Both the position numbers and the translations under genes were made by a program. Below, piece by piece: positions 34,370 through 44,634 of a stretch of DNA of 64,000 bases (position 1 is the first letter of the stretch; every line of letters starts with the position of its first letter). Under the pieces are notes generated by a model. It saw only the letters and a list, made by a program, of their open reading frames with translations. It made no database searches and was not told where the DNA came from. Source of the DNA: Rhizobium freirei PRF 81 (GTDB taxonomy: Bacteria; Pseudomonadota; Alphaproteobacteria; Rhizobiales; Rhizobiaceae); the NCBI RefSeq assembly GCF_000359745.1, contig NZ_AQHN01000061.1, forward strand, positions 124,001 through 188,000, read 5' to 3'.

Positions 34370-36043
34370 ATGGGTAGCGCGGCTGGCTTCATCGGTTTCT
34401 TGACAAACAACGTCATCACGTTTGTTTTTGTCCTGTCGCTGCTCGTTTTCGTGCATGAGATGGGCCACTATCTCATCGGTCGCTGGTCCGGTATCCGCAT
34501 CATGGCCTTTTCGATCGGCTTCGGTCCCGAGATCGCGGGATTTACCGATCGGCACGGCACGCGCTGGAAGCTCTCGCTTGTTCCCCTCGGCGGCTATGTG
34601 CGCTTCTTCGGCGACGAGGATGCCTCCAGCAAGACCGACGCTGATCAGCTTGCCGCCATGACGGAAGAGGAGCGTGCCCGGTCCTTTGCCGGTGCCAAGC
34701 TGTGGAAAAGAGCGGCGACCGTTGCAGCAGGCCCGATCGCGAATTTTCTCCTCGCCATCGCCATCTTCGCAGCACTTTTCAGCATTTACGGCCGCACGGC
34801 AGCTGATCCCGTCGTTGCCATGGTGACGCGCGACGGCGCAGCTGCCGAAGCCGGTATCCAGCCCGGCGACCGGCTGATGGCCATCGACGGCGTCAACGTC
34901 ACCACCTTCGACGAGGTGCAGCGCTACGTCGGACTGCGCCCGGGCCGCACGATCGTTCTGACGGTCGAGCGTGACGGCCAGAAGCGCGATTTCCGCATTG
35001 TTCCGAAGCTGGTCGAGGACACCGATCAATTCGGCAACAAGATGGAGATGGGCCGCATCGGTATTGCGCTCGTCGATCCGCTGGTGACTGTAACCGAGCC
35101 GGCCGGCCCCGCCGCCAAGGCCGGCATCCTGGCCGGAGATCGGCTGATCGCCATCGACGGCCATAGTGTCGCAACCTATTACGATATCGGACGCTACGTC
35201 AGCGAACGCCCGGGCAAGAACATCGTGCTGACGGTGCAGCGCAGCGGCCAAATGCGCGATTTTCCGATGGTCGCCGGGACCCTGACCGACATCGATGCCT
35301 CCGGCAACAAGAAGAATGTCGGCAGCATCGGCATTGGGCCGATCGACCCTCTGGTCGGATCGATCGCCTCCGATAGTCCCGCTGCGGCAGCCGGCCTCGA
35401 ACTTGGCGACCGCATTCTTTCCGTTGATGGCCACGCAGTCGGCTCCATTGGCGAAGTGCAGCGTTTTGCCGCGTCCCATGCCGACAAGGCCATCAAGCTG
35501 TCCGTCGAGCGCAACGGCCAGACGCGCGATGTGGCGGTGACGCCGAAGACCTCGGAAGAAGCCGATGTCTTTGGAGCGCCGACGAAGATCGCCACCATCG
35601 GCATCACGGACGGCCAGAAGCCGCTGAAGCTGCGCTACGAGGCCTATGGACCGTTCCGCGCGCTCGGCGAAGGCGTGAAGCAGACCGTCAGCATCGTCTC
35701 CGGTACTTTCGAGTATCTCGGCAATGTCATCGGCGGCTACATGAAGGCCGATCAGCTCGGCGGGCCAATTCGGGTTGCACAAATGTCGGGGCAAATGGCA
35801 ACTCTGGGTTTCGCCGCGGTGCTGCAGTTTGCCGCCATACTTTCTGTTTCAATAGGGTTATTAAATTTGATGCCTGTGCCGGTACTTGATGGCGGGCACT
35901 TGATGTTCTATGCGATTGAAGCCGTAAGGGGAAAACCTTTGGGTGCACGGGCGCAGGATATCGCTTTCCGGATTGGATTTGCGATGGTGCTCTCGCTCAT
36001 GGTGTTTGCGACATGGAATGATATTAGTTCCCGGCTGGGCTAG
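34370..36043 (+). CDS. rseP: RseP site-2 protease with three tandem PDZ repeats
   Basis: A 557-residue membrane zinc protease that cuts anti-sigma factors and other membrane substrates. The active site HEMGH lies at residues 29-33 and the LDG motif (PVPVLDGGH) at about 502-510. Between them are three PDZ repeats with a regular 90-residue period (DP at residues 146, 236 and 326), each with a GDR(L/I)-AIDG/SVDG core and an RDG/RSG/RNG-Q-RD end. RseP of E. coli is 450 residues with two PDZ domains, and many alphaproteobacterial forms are near 375-400, so this is enlarged. The gene sits between cdsA and bamA, the conserved place. Confidence 0.95.
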   Translation: MGSAAGFIGFLTNNVITFVFVLSLLVFVHEMGHYLIGRWSGIRIMAFSIGFGPEIAGFTDRHGTRWKLSLVPLGGYVRFFGDEDASSKTDADQLAAMTEEERARSFAGAKLWKRAATVAAGPIANFLLAIAIFAALFSIYGRTAADPVVAMVTRDGAAAEAGIQPGDRLMAIDGVNVTTFDEVQRYVGLRPGRTIVLTVERDGQKRDFRIVPKLVEDTDQFGNKMEMGRIGIALVDPLVTVTEPAGPAAKAGILAGDRLIAIDGHSVATYYDIGRYVSERPGKNIVLTVQRSGQMRDFPMVAGTLTDIDASGNKKNVGSIGIGPIDPLVGSIASDSPAAAAGLELGDRILSVDGHAVGSIGEVQRFAASHADKAIKLSVERNGQTRDVAVTPKTSEEADVFGAPTKIATIGITDGQKPLKLRYEAYGPFRALGEGVKQTVSIVSGTFEYLGNVIGGYMKADQLGGPIRVAQMSGQMATLGFAAVLQFAAILSVSIGLLNLMPVPVLDGGHLMFYAIEAVRGKPLGARAQDIAFRIGFAMVLSLMVFATWNDISSRLG

Positions 36044-36238
36044 AGGGGCAAAGCGAGAGGAAAATTACGATTTATTTACGATGTTTCAAAGCTGTAGTGG
36101 CGAATGGGTCACGCTTCGAAATGAAGTAAACGGAAATTAACTTGCTCCCTTGCTTGTATGTCAAAAGCGGGTAAAACGACACACGTGGCCGGAATCGGGT
36201 TCGCTCGGGGCTGGGGACGACTGAAAAAAAGGTAAGAA

Positions 36239-38578
36239 GTGAAAATGAAGGCTGGTTCAAGATTATTGAACGCAGTGTCGGCGGTAGCGCTGTCTGCTGG
36301 TGTTGTTGCGTCGGGCGCTGGTGTTATCACCCTTGCCTCTGCCTCAGTCGCGGAAGCCGCTGTCATTCAGCGGGTCGATGTCCGGGGCGCAGAACGTGTC
36401 GGGGCTACGGCTGTCCGTGACAATATCACGATCAAGCCCGGCAAGAGCTTCTCTCCCAGTGACATCGATTCATCGGTGAAGCAGCTTTATGCCACCGGAT
36501 ATTTCTCCGATGTCCATATTAGCGTTTCGGGCAGCACCCTTGTCATCTCGGTCAAGGAAAACCAGCTCATCAACGCTGTGGTCTTCAACGGCAACCGCAA
36601 GATCAAGGACGACAAGCTTCAGGGCCTCGTTCAGACGCACTCTGCCGGCCCGTATAATGAAGCCACTGTTCAGGCAGATATCAAGACCATCAAGGACGCC
36701 TACGCCTCCATCGGCCGTAACGATGTGCAGGTGACGACGCAGACCGCGCAGGTCGGGCAGGGCCGCCTTAACGTGGCCTTCGTTATCAATGAAGGCGATC
36801 GTACCAAGATCGACAAGATCAATTTCTCGGGCAACCAGGCTTACGGCAGCGGCCGCCTTGCTTCGGTGATCAGCACCAAGAAGAGCAACTTCCTGTCGTT
36901 CCTGACCCGTAAGGACGTCTATAGCCCGGATCGCCAGCAGGCCGACCAAGACGCTCTGCGCCAGTTCTACTACAATCACGGTTATGCGGATTTCCGCATC
37001 GTGAGCGCGGATGCGACGCTGAACGAGCAGAGCAACGAATACACGCTGAACTTCAATGTCGATGAAGGTCCGCGCTACACCTATGGCGACATCAATGTCG
37101 TCTCGACGGTCGACGGCGTCAACGCCGACGAGCTGAAGGGCCTCGTTATCACCCAGAAGGGCTCTGTCTACAGCGCCAAGGACATTCAGACCTCGATCGA
37201 GAACATTTCCAAGCGCGTCGCTTCCGCCGGTTATCCGTTTGCCCGCATCACGCCGCGCGGTAACCGCGATCTGACCGGCCACACGATCGGTGTCGAATAT
37301 CTGGTCGACCAGGGCGAGCGTGCCTACGTCGAGCGTATCGAAATCCGCGGCAACACCCGCACGCGCGATTATGTCATCCGTCGTGAGTTCGACCTCAACG
37401 AAGGCGATGCGTTCAACCAGGAAATGATCACGCGCGCCAAGCGTCGCCTTGATGCGCTCGGTTACTTCACGAAGGTCGATATCTCCACGGCACAGGGCAG
37501 TTCCCCGGATCGCGTCGTGGTGATTGTCAACGTCGAAGATCAGCCGACCGGCTCGTTCGGTATCGGTGCCGGTTACGCCGTCGGTAACAACGGCGGTCTG
37601 CTGCTGGAAGCCTCGGTTGAAGAAAAGAACTTCCTTGGCCGCGGCCAGTACATCCGCGTCGCCGCAGGCGCAGGTACGGAAGGCAATCGTACCTACAATA
37701 TCTCGTTCACCGAGCCCTATTTCCTCGGTTATCGTCTGGCTGCCGGTTTTGATATCTTCAAGAACCAGACTTCGAGCGACGACTTCTACGACTATTCGGA
37801 AGAAGGCTTCTCGCTGCGTGTCACCGCGCCGATCACCGAGAACCTGGCGACGACGCTGCGCTACAACTACAAGCGTCTGACCTATGATGGTACGAATGAT
37901 TGGCAGAACAATCTTTCGGCTCCGTATCTGAATCTTGTCAATAACGGTCCTTGGACGCAGTCGACGGTTTCGCAGACCTTTACCTACAACACGCTGGACG
38001 ACCAGAATCTGCCGCGTGAAGGTCTCATCGCCAAGTTTACGCATGAATTTGCAGGCCTCGGCGGCGACTCCAACTTCTACAAGTTGAGTGGTAAGGCTCG
38101 TTACTACCAGATGATCAGCGACGAAGCCGATATCATCGGCTCGCTGACGGTCGGTGCGGGTTATGTGATGCCGACGGATGGCAAGCTGAACGTCTTCGAT
38201 CAGTTCACTCTCGGCGGTCGTGAAATCCGCGGCTTCGAGAATGCTGGTATCGGCCCGCGTTCGTCGCACGGCGATCCGCTCGGCGGCACGACCTACTTCA
38301 CAGCTTCGGCTGAAGCGAGCATGCCGATGCCGGGTGTCCCGCAGGATATCGGTCTTCGTGTCGCAGCCTTCGCTGATGCAGGTACGCTTTATGGCAACAA
38401 GGCGAACCTCTTCGGCGATACGCTGAACAACGACAGTTCGCTTCGGGCGTCGCTCGGTGCAGGTCTGATCTGGTCTTCGCCGTTTGGTGTCATCCGTGTC
38501 GACTATGCCGTGCCGGTCGCCAAGGAAAGCTACGACAAAGTTCAGAATTTCCGGTTTGGCATCGCCAATCAGTTCTGA
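36239..38578 (+). CDS. bamA: Outer-membrane protein assembly factor BamA
   Basis: A 779-residue outer-membrane protein that folds and inserts other beta-barrel proteins. A signal peptide (to about residue 40, near VAEA-A) is followed by five POTRA domains (from IQRVDVRGAERVG to about residue 430) and the 16-strand barrel. The barrel includes GIGAGYAVGNNGG, the lid-type FTLGGREIRGFE (VRGF-like motif) and ends in FGIANQF with terminal Phe. The GTG at 36239 has AAGG 6 bases upstream. The ATG two codons later is too far from that site. It leads an operon with the lipid A genes. Confidence 0.95.
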   Translation: MKMKAGSRLLNAVSAVALSAGVVASGAGVITLASASVAEAAVIQRVDVRGAERVGATAVRDNITIKPGKSFSPSDIDSSVKQLYATGYFSDVHISVSGSTLVISVKENQLINAVVFNGNRKIKDDKLQGLVQTHSAGPYNEATVQADIKTIKDAYASIGRNDVQVTTQTAQVGQGRLNVAFVINEGDRTKIDKINFSGNQAYGSGRLASVISTKKSNFLSFLTRKDVYSPDRQQADQDALRQFYYNHGYADFRIVSADATLNEQSNEYTLNFNVDEGPRYTYGDINVVSTVDGVNADELKGLVITQKGSVYSAKDIQTSIENISKRVASAGYPFARITPRGNRDLTGHTIGVEYLVDQGERAYVERIEIRGNTRTRDYVIRREFDLNEGDAFNQEMITRAKRRLDALGYFTKVDISTAQGSSPDRVVVIVNVEDQPTGSFGIGAGYAVGNNGGLLLEASVEEKNFLGRGQYIRVAAGAGTEGNRTYNISFTEPYFLGYRLAAGFDIFKNQTSSDDFYDYSEEGFSLRVTAPITENLATTLRYNYKRLTYDGTNDWQNNLSAPYLNLVNNGPWTQSTVSQTFTYNTLDDQNLPREGLIAKFTHEFAGLGGDSNFYKLSGKARYYQMISDEADIIGSLTVGAGYVMPTDGKLNVFDQFTLGGREIRGFENAGIGPRSSHGDPLGGTTYFTASAEASMPMPGVPQDIGLRVAAFADAGTLYGNKANLFGDTLNNDSSLRASLGAGLIWSSPFGVIRVDYAVPVAKESYDKVQNFRFGIANQF

Positions 38579-38629
38579 TATCGGCAGTCCAGAACTGCGG
38601 GCTTGAACACCGTTCTGGAGCTGGTGCTT

Positions 38630-39697
38630 ATGGAACATACTGGTTTTTTCCCACCCCATGGTGGGGTCAGCTTGAAGCAGCTGGCTGAACATCTTGGGGT
38701 GGAACTTGCTGATGAGGCCTCTTCGGAGGTCGTCATCAGATCGATCGCTCCCGTCTATCGCGCAGGCGAAGGCGATATTTGCTACATTCTTTCCCGGAAG
38801 AATCGCGTCGAGCTGGAGACCTGCAAGGCTTCGGCAATTATCTGCTTGCCGGCGCTGAAGTCCTTCATCCCCGAGCATATTCCGGTGCTTCTGTCCAAAA
38901 AGCCGCATACGGATTTTGCGCTTACCGGTGCATTGCTGCATCCGCAGGCGATGCGTCCTGTTACGTTCACGTCCAATCCGGCGACCATATCGCCGGCAGC
39001 GGTTGTCGATGCGACGGCGAAGCTGGAAGCCAATGTTGGCGTCGAGCCGGGCGCGATCATCGGCGCGGGCGCCGAGATCGGCGAGGGGACGTATATCGGA
39101 GCCAATGCCCTTATCGGGCCGGGCGTGAAGATCGGACGCAATTGCAGCATCGGCGGCGGCGCGAGCGTGCTCTGCGCCTATCTCGGCAACGGTGTCATCA
39201 TCCATAACGGCGCGCGTATCGGCCAGGATGGTTTCGGCTATGCACCGGGGCCGCGCGGCATGATCAAGATCGTGCAGATCGGCCGGGTCATCATTCAGGA
39301 CAATGTCGAGATCGGCGCCAATACGACGATTGACCGAGGCACGATGGACGACACGGTGATCGGCGAGGGCACCAAGATCGACAACCAGGTCCAGATCGGA
39401 CACAACGTCCGCATCGGCCGCCATTGTGCTATCGTCAGTCAGGTCGGCATTGCCGGCAGCACGGTGATCGGCGACGGCGTGCAGATCGGTGGCCAGGCTG
39501 GCCTCAACGGGCATATCCACATCGGCGATGGCGCGCAGATCGGCGCCAAGAGTGGTGTTATGAATAATATTCCGGCTGGTGAGCGCTATGCTGGTCTTCC
39601 AGCGCGGCCGCTATGGGATTTTCTAAGAGAATCGGCGGAGATCGCCAAGCGGTCAGGAGCCAGGGACAAGAAGGACGGGAGTGCGGAGCATGACTGA
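38630..39697 (+). CDS. lpxD: UDP-3-O-acylglucosamine N-acyltransferase
   Basis: A 355-residue enzyme that adds the second acyl chain in lipid A synthesis. It has an N-terminal uridine-binding domain (to about residue 100), then a left-handed beta-helix of hexapeptide repeats (for example [20 protein letters not shown]) and the catalytic region with [12 protein letters not shown], whose His matches the general base of LpxD. GGAG lies 9 bases before this ATG. Its stop overlaps fabZ by 8 bases. Confidence 0.95.
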   Translation: MEHTGFFPPHGGVSLKQLAEHLGVELADEASSEVVIRSIAPVYRAGEGDICYILSRKNRVELETCKASAIICLPALKSFIPEHIPVLLSKKPHTDFALTGALLHPQAMRPVTFTSNPATISPAAVVDATAKLEANVGVEPGAIIGAGAEIGEGTYIGANALIGPGVKIGRNCSIGGGASVLCAYLGNGVIIHNGARIGQDGFGYAPGPRGMIKIVQIGRVIIQDNVEIGANTTIDRGTMDDTVIGEGTKIDNQVQIGHNVRIGRHCAIVSQVGIAGSTVIGDGVQIGGQAGLNGHIHIGDGAQIGAKSGVMNNIPAGERYAGLPARPLWDFLRESAEIAKRSGARDKKDGSAEHD

Positions 39698-40163
39698 GGA
39701 AGCCAAGACGTCGTTGTCATCGGCCGATGTTCTGGAAATAATGAAGCTGTTGCCGCATCGCTATCCGTTCCTGATGGTCGACAAGATCATCGAGATCGAT
39801 AGCGACAACTCCGCGATCGGCATCAAGAACGTGACGGCCAATGAGCCACAGTTCACCGGGCATTTTCCGGAATCGCCGATCATGCCGGGCGTGCTGCTCA
39901 TCGAAGGCATGGCGCAGACGGCCGGTGCAATCTGCGCTCGGAAGGACGGCATCGGCGGAAACCTCGTCTACTTCATGACGATCGACAATGCTCGTTTCCG
40001 CAAGCCCGTCGTTCCGGGCGATCGTGTCGAGTTTCATGTCGTCAAGCTGAAGCAGCGCGGCACCATCTGGAAATTCCATTGCGACGCCAAGGTCGATGGC
40101 ACCTTGGTCGCCGAAGCGGACATCGGCGCGATGATCGTGCGGAAGGATCAGAACGAGGCATGA
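39690..40163 (+). CDS. fabZ: 3-hydroxyacyl-ACP dehydratase FabZ
   Basis: A 157-residue hot-dog-fold enzyme that dehydrates 3-hydroxyacyl-ACP in fatty acid elongation. The catalytic His58 lies in [12 protein letters not shown] and Glu72 in [11 protein letters not shown]. The start motif [14 protein letters not shown] is typical. It overlaps lpxD at the start and lpxA by 4 bases at the end. The enzyme draws on the same 3-hydroxyacyl-ACP pool as LpxA and LpxD, which explains the gene cluster. Confidence 0.96.
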   Translation: MTEEAKTSLSSADVLEIMKLLPHRYPFLMVDKIIEIDSDNSAIGIKNVTANEPQFTGHFPESPIMPGVLLIEGMAQTAGAICARKDGIGGNLVYFMTIDNARFRKPVVPGDRVEFHVVKLKQRGTIWKFHCDAKVDGTLVAEADIGAMIVRKDQNEA

Positions 40164-40975
40164 GCAGCATCGCAAAAAGCGCGCGCATCCATAAGCTCGC
40201 GGTCGTTGAGGATGGTGCCATCATCGGCGAGAACGTCGTGGTCGGACCTTTCTGCCACGTCGGCTCCAAGGTTGTGCTGCATGACGATGTTCAGTTGCTG
40301 ACGCATGCCGTCGTTACCGGCCGCACGACGATCGGCAAGGGAACGAAGATATTCCCGATGGCCGTCGTCGGCGGCGACCCGCAGAGTGTTCATCACGGCG
40401 GCGAAGAGACGACGCTGGATGTCGGTGAAAACTGCACGATCCGCGAAGGCGTGACAATGAACACCGGCACGGCCGATTTCGGCGGCAAAACGATTGTCGG
40501 CAACAATAATCTGTTCCTGGCCAATTCGCATGTGGCGCATGATTGCCGCGTCGGCAACAATGTCATCATGTCGAACAACGTCATGCTGGCAGGACATGTT
40601 GTCGTTGAAGACCGGGCTATCCTCGGGGGCGGCTGTGCCGTGCATCAGTTTACCCGCATCGGCCGGCAAGCCTTCGTCGGCGGGCTTTCTGCCGCCAGCT
40701 ACGATGTCATTCCCTATGGCATGCTGAACGGAAATCCCGGCGTACTTTCCGGTCTCAACATTGTCGGCATGACGCGCGCTGGCATAGACCGTGCGGTCAT
40801 CCATAGAGTTCGCCGCGCGTACAAGAGCATCTTCGAGGGCGAAGGTTCGATTAGGGATAATGCGGCAGCGATCCGTGACGAATATGCCGACTGCAAGGAA
40901 GCGATGGAGATCCTTGACTTCATCGCAGCCGATAGCGATCGCGCGCTGTCGTCGCCCAATCGCGGTAAGAGCTGA
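40160..40975 (+). CDS. lpxA: UDP-N-acetylglucosamine acyltransferase
   Basis: A 271-residue enzyme of the first step of lipid A synthesis. It has hexapeptide repeats and the catalytic His127 in [23 protein letters not shown] and [18 protein letters not shown] are diagnostic blocks. The C-terminal helical domain begins near residue 195. It overlaps fabZ by ATGA, and lpxI begins 1 base after its stop. Confidence 0.96.
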   Translation: MSSIAKSARIHKLAVVEDGAIIGENVVVGPFCHVGSKVVLHDDVQLLTHAVVTGRTTIGKGTKIFPMAVVGGDPQSVHHGGEETTLDVGENCTIREGVTMNTGTADFGGKTIVGNNNLFLANSHVAHDCRVGNNVIMSNNVMLAGHVVVEDRAILGGGCAVHQFTRIGRQAFVGGLSAASYDVIPYGMLNGNPGVLSGLNIVGMTRAGIDRAVIHRVRRAYKSIFEGEGSIRDNAAAIRDEYADCKEAMEILDFIAADSDRALSSPNRGKS

Positions 40976-40976
40976 C

Positions 40977-41858
40977 GTGGTTTCGGCCGGCCAAAGCGGC
41001 GGAGGCAGGCTGGCGATCATCGCAGGCAGCGGCTTTTTGCCCGTTTATGTCGCCGAGGCCGCCCGCCAGGCCGGCGAAGACCCGGTCGTCATTGCACTGA
41101 CGAATGAGGCGGATCGCGATTGGTCCAGCTTTGATCACGCCAATCTCGGTGTCGGCAACTTTGCCGGACTTGAAGCGACGTTTCGCCGTTACGGCGTGGA
41201 TCGTGTCGTCATGTCCGGCGGCGTGGCACGGCGTCCTGCCTGGCGCGAAGTGCATCCGACCTGGCGCGTCATCAAAGAGTTACCCTCGACCGTACGAACG
41301 CTCCTTTCTGGCGGTGACAATGCCGTTCTGCAGATGGTCATTCGTCTGATCGAGGCAGGCGGCGTTCGCGTCGTCGGCGCGCATGAAATTGCTCCTGATC
41401 TACTAGCGACCACGGGACCTCTAGGCCGGTTTTCGCCCTCGGATGAGGACCTGCGCGATATCGCGCAGGGTGCCAAGGCGGCCGATGCGCTCGGACTGCT
41501 GGATATCGGGCAGGGTGCGGTCAGCGTCGGCGGCCGCGTCGTCGCGCTCGAAGGTGCCGAGGGCACCGACAAGATGATCGAGCGTGTTGCCGAACTGCGC
41601 GCCGAGGGGCGGATTTCGAGGCGCCGCCGCGGCGTGCTGGTCAAGCTGTGCAAGCCACAGCAGGATGTTCGCGCCGACCTGCCATCGATCGGTGTTTCGA
41701 CCGTACTCAACGCCAAGAAGGCAGGGCTTGCCGGCGTCGCGGTCGAGGCCGGCAGAGCATTGGTTCTCGAGCGCGAGGCAGTCATTGCAGCTGCGGACGA
41801 AGCGGGCATTTTCGTCTGCGGGATTGACCGGGGATTGAGCGCAGGGAGCTTCTTTTGA
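40977..41858 (+). CDS. lpxI: UDP-2,3-diacylglucosamine pyrophosphatase LpxI
   Basis: A 293-residue LpxI-type (DUF1009) hydrolase that releases UMP to form lipid X. It replaces LpxH in Alphaproteobacteria. Conserved parts are LAIIAGSGFLPVYVAEAAR, GGDNAVLQMVIRLIE and GVLVKLCKPQQDVRADLPSI, with GAEGTDKMIER between. The start is GTG with TAAGAG upstream, as lpxA ends just before it. Position between lpxA and lpxB fits its step order. Its stop overlaps the TTG start of lpxB. Confidence 0.93.
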   Translation: MVSAGQSGGGRLAIIAGSGFLPVYVAEAARQAGEDPVVIALTNEADRDWSSFDHANLGVGNFAGLEATFRRYGVDRVVMSGGVARRPAWREVHPTWRVIKELPSTVRTLLSGGDNAVLQMVIRLIEAGGVRVVGAHEIAPDLLATTGPLGRFSPSDEDLRDIAQGAKAADALGLLDIGQGAVSVGGRVVALEGAEGTDKMIERVAELRAEGRISRRRRGVLVKLCKPQQDVRADLPSIGVSTVLNAKKAGLAGVAVEAGRALVLEREAVIAAADEAGIFVCGIDRGLSAGSFF

Positions 41859-43036
41859 GCGGCGCGCCTATGAAACTTGCCGTCATAGCAGGAGAGGTTT
41901 CCGGCGACCTGCTGGGTGGCGATCTCGTAGCGGCGCTGAAGCGGCAATATGACGGCTACGTGGAATTGATCGGCGTCGGCGGCGAAGCGCTGGAGGCCCA
42001 AGGCCTGCGGTCGTTGTTCGACTACTCCGAGCTGTCGATCATGGGCTTCATCCAGGTGATCAAGCGGCTGCCGAAACTGCTGGCCCGCATCCGGCAGACG
42101 GCCGAGGCAATAATTGCTGCAAAGCCGGACGTCCTTCTGATTATCGACAGCCCCGACTTCACTCATCGCGTCGCAAAGCGCGTGCGCAAGGCTCTGCCCG
42201 ATCTGCCGATCATCAATTATGTCTGTCCCAGTGTCTGGGCGTGGAAGGAATATCGCGCGCAGAAGATGCTCGCCTATGTCGATCATGTGCTGGCGGTGCT
42301 GCCGTTCGAGCCGGAAGCCATGCAACGGCTGGGCGGCCCGGCGACGACCTATGTCGGCCATCGGTTGACTGTCGATGCCGATCTGCTCGAGACGCGCCGG
42401 CTGCGGGCGCTACGCGATACGAATGCAGCAGGCGATGCGAAAACCGTACTGCTTCTGCCCGGTTCGCGGGCCTCGGAAATCCGCCAGCTTCTGCCGGTTT
42501 TTGAGCGGGCTACCGAAGAACTTAGTCGGCGAAACGATAAGGTCCGCTACGTGCTGCCGACCGTACCGAAACAGGAAACCCTGGTTCGTTCTCTGCTCGA
42601 AAGCTGGAACGTCAGGCCGGAGATTGTTGTCGGTCAGAAAGCAAAATGGAAAGCTTTTGCGGAGGCCGATGCTGCCATGGCTGCATCCGGCACGGTGATC
42701 CTGGAGTTGGGGCTTGCCGGCGTTCCCGTCGTTTCGACCTATAAGACGGAGTGGCTTGCCAAGTTCGTGATGTCGCGCATCAAGGTCTGGACAGCCGCCC
42801 TGCCGAACCTCATTGCCGACTACGCCGTCCTGCCCGAGCTCATCAATGATGTCTTGCGGCCCGGCCTGCTTGCCCGATATATGGAGCGCCTTTCGACCGA
42901 TACTCCCGAGCAAGCGGCAATGCTTGCCGGCTACGATCTGGTCTGGCAGCGCATGCAGACGGAGGAGCCGCCTGGCGACAAGGCGGCGGCAATCGTTCTC
43001 CAAGTCCTGTCCAACAAAAAAGCCGGTCATTTCTGA
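41855..43036 (+). CDS. lpxB: Lipid A disaccharide synthase
   Basis: A 393-residue GT19 glycosyltransferase that joins lipid X to UDP-diacylglucosamine. Family blocks are LAVIAGEVSGDLLGGDLV, IDSPDFTHRVAKRVRK, YVCPSVWAWKEYRAQKM, YVGHRLTVD and LPGSRASEIRQLLP. The TTG start at 41855 has GGGAG at the ideal 6-base distance and overlaps the lpxI stop. The ATG five codons later lacks a ribosome site. The TGA stop lies inside the terminator stem. Confidence 0.94.
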   Translation: MSGAPMKLAVIAGEVSGDLLGGDLVAALKRQYDGYVELIGVGGEALEAQGLRSLFDYSELSIMGFIQVIKRLPKLLARIRQTAEAIIAAKPDVLLIIDSPDFTHRVAKRVRKALPDLPIINYVCPSVWAWKEYRAQKMLAYVDHVLAVLPFEPEAMQRLGGPATTYVGHRLTVDADLLETRRLRALRDTNAAGDAKTVLLLPGSRASEIRQLLPVFERATEELSRRNDKVRYVLPTVPKQETLVRSLLESWNVRPEIVVGQKAKWKAFAEADAAMAASGTVILELGLAGVPVVSTYKTEWLAKFVMSRIKVWTAALPNLIADYAVLPELINDVLRPGLLARYMERLSTDTPEQAAMLAGYDLVWQRMQTEEPPGDKAAAIVLQVLSNKKAGHF

Positions 43037-43047
43037 CCGGCTTTTTT
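43016..43047. terminator. Bidirectional terminator between lpxB and gltA
   Basis: AAAAAAGCCGGTCA and TGACCGGCTTTTTT form a perfect 14-bp stem with a TTTC loop. It serves both convergent genes. The lpxB stop codon TGA is within the second arm. Confidence 0.92.
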
Positions 43048-43063
43048 AATGTTATTTCGAGGC

Positions 43064-44353
43064 TTAACGCTTGGAAACAGGTACGTATTCACGCAGCGGA
43101 GCGCCGGTATAGAGCTGGCGCGGACGGCCGATGCGCTGATGCGGATCCTCGATCATTTCGTTCCACTGAGCGATCCAGCCGACGGTGCGGGCGAGAGCGA
43201 ACAGAACGGTGAACATGGTCGTGGGGAAGCCCAGAGCCTTCAGCGTGATGCCGGAGTAGAAGTCGACGTTCGGATAGAGCTTCTTTTCGATGAAGTACTC
43301 ATCGGTCAGTGCGATGCGCTCAAGCTCGATTGCGATGTCGAGCAGCGGATCGTCCTTGATGCCGAGTTCGCCGAGAACTTCGTGCGCCGTCTTCTGCATG
43401 ATCTTGGCGCGCGGGTCGTAGTTCTTGTAAACGCGGTGACCGAAGCCCATCAGACGGAACGGGTCGTTCTTGTCTTTGGCGCGAGCGATATATTCCGGAA
43501 TGCGATCGACGGAGCCGATTTCGCTCAGCATGTTGAGCGCTGCTTCGTTGGCGCCGCCATGGGCAGGACCCCAAAGGCAGGCGATGCCTGCTGCGATACA
43601 GGCGAACGGATTGGCACCCGACGAGCCGGCCAGGCGAACCGTCGAAGTCGATGCATTCTGCTCGTGATCGGCATGCAGGATGAAGATGCGGTCCATGGCG
43701 CGCGCCAGCACCGGATTGACCACGTATTCTTCGCAGGGAACGGCAAAGCACATGCGCAGAAAGTTCGATGCGTAGTCGAGATCGTTCTTCGGATAAACGA
43801 AGGGCTGGCCGATATGGTACTTGTAAGCCATGGCGGCGAGCGTCGGCATCTTGGCGATCATGCGCAGGCTTGCGACCATGCGCTGGTGCGGATCGGTGAT
43901 GTCGGTCGAGTCGTGATAGAAGGCCGACAGAGCGCCGACGCAGCCGCACATGACGGCCATCGGATGCGCGTCGCGGCGGAAACCGGTGAAGAAGCGCGAC
44001 ATCTGCTCATGCACCATGGTGTGGTGCACGACCCGATAGTCGAAGTCCTTCTTCTGGGCTGCCGTCGGCAGTTCGCCGTAGAGGAGCAGGTAGCAGACTT
44101 CGAGGAAATCGCCGTGTTCCGCCAGCTGGTCGATCGGATAGCCGCGATGCAGCAGAACGCCTTCGTCGCCATCGATATAGGTGATGCTGGACTCGCACGA
44201 CGCCGTCGAGGTGAAGCCAGGATCGTAGGTGAAAGTGGAGGTGTTCTTATAAAGGGCACCAATATCAATGACACTTGGGCCGATGGTTCCGGTCTTGACC
44301 GGCAATTCCACCGTCTTTTCGCCCCAAGTTAGTTTCGCGCTTTGTTCCGTCAT
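43064..44353 (-). CDS. gltA: Citrate synthase
   Basis: A 429-residue type II citrate synthase that condenses acetyl-CoA and oxaloacetate to enter the TCA cycle. The catalytic residues are His265 (GPAHGGANE), His306 ([14 protein letters not shown]) and Asp364 (PNVDFYSG). The N-terminal beta domain ([20 protein letters not shown]) is that of the hexameric, NADH-sensitive bacterial type. It is transcribed alone from the 281-base gap shared with comEC and ends at a strong terminator. Confidence 0.97.
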   Translation of the reverse strand: MTEQSAKLTWGEKTVELPVKTGTIGPSVIDIGALYKNTSTFTYDPGFTSTASCESSITYIDGDEGVLLHRGYPIDQLAEHGDFLEVCYLLLYGELPTAAQKKDFDYRVVHHTMVHEQMSRFFTGFRRDAHPMAVMCGCVGALSAFYHDSTDITDPHQRMVASLRMIAKMPTLAAMAYKYHIGQPFVYPKNDLDYASNFLRMCFAVPCEEYVVNPVLARAMDRIFILHADHEQNASTSTVRLAGSSGANPFACIAAGIACLWGPAHGGANEAALNMLSEIGSVDRIPEYIARAKDKNDPFRLMGFGHRVYKNYDPRAKIMQKTAHEVLGELGIKDDPLLDIAIELERIALTDEYFIEKKLYPNVDFYSGITLKALGFPTTMFTVLFALARTVGWIAQWNEMIEDPHQRIGRPRQLYTGAPLREYVPVSKR

Positions 44354-44634
44354 GCTGATCCTCCAAGATTTGGCGGGATTGACGCCATAAAAAGCGCCAA
44401 AAGGTTAAGCGACTACCGACTAGCTATATGATCCAGAGCCTAATGCCAAGTTATCCCGATGGCGAATTGTGCGTTGCGGTATCAACTTTTGGGCACTGCA
44501 CTAAGGGCATGAGCCACTCTGCTTTCTGCAACCAGCTCCATTTGGTTGCGATAACGCCGATTTTGGTTGAATTCACCGACTAGTGACGGCAAAAATCGCG
44601 CGAAAGCTGTGGTTTTGCGTGGGACGGACGGGGA

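Noticed and set aside
36470..39520. A very long open frame (about 1016 codons) on the minus strand opposite bamA and lpxD
   Set aside because: It is a shadow of high-GC coding sequence. Its composition is repetitive in charged residues and Val/Ala/Asp, it has no domain, and both genes opposite are clear.
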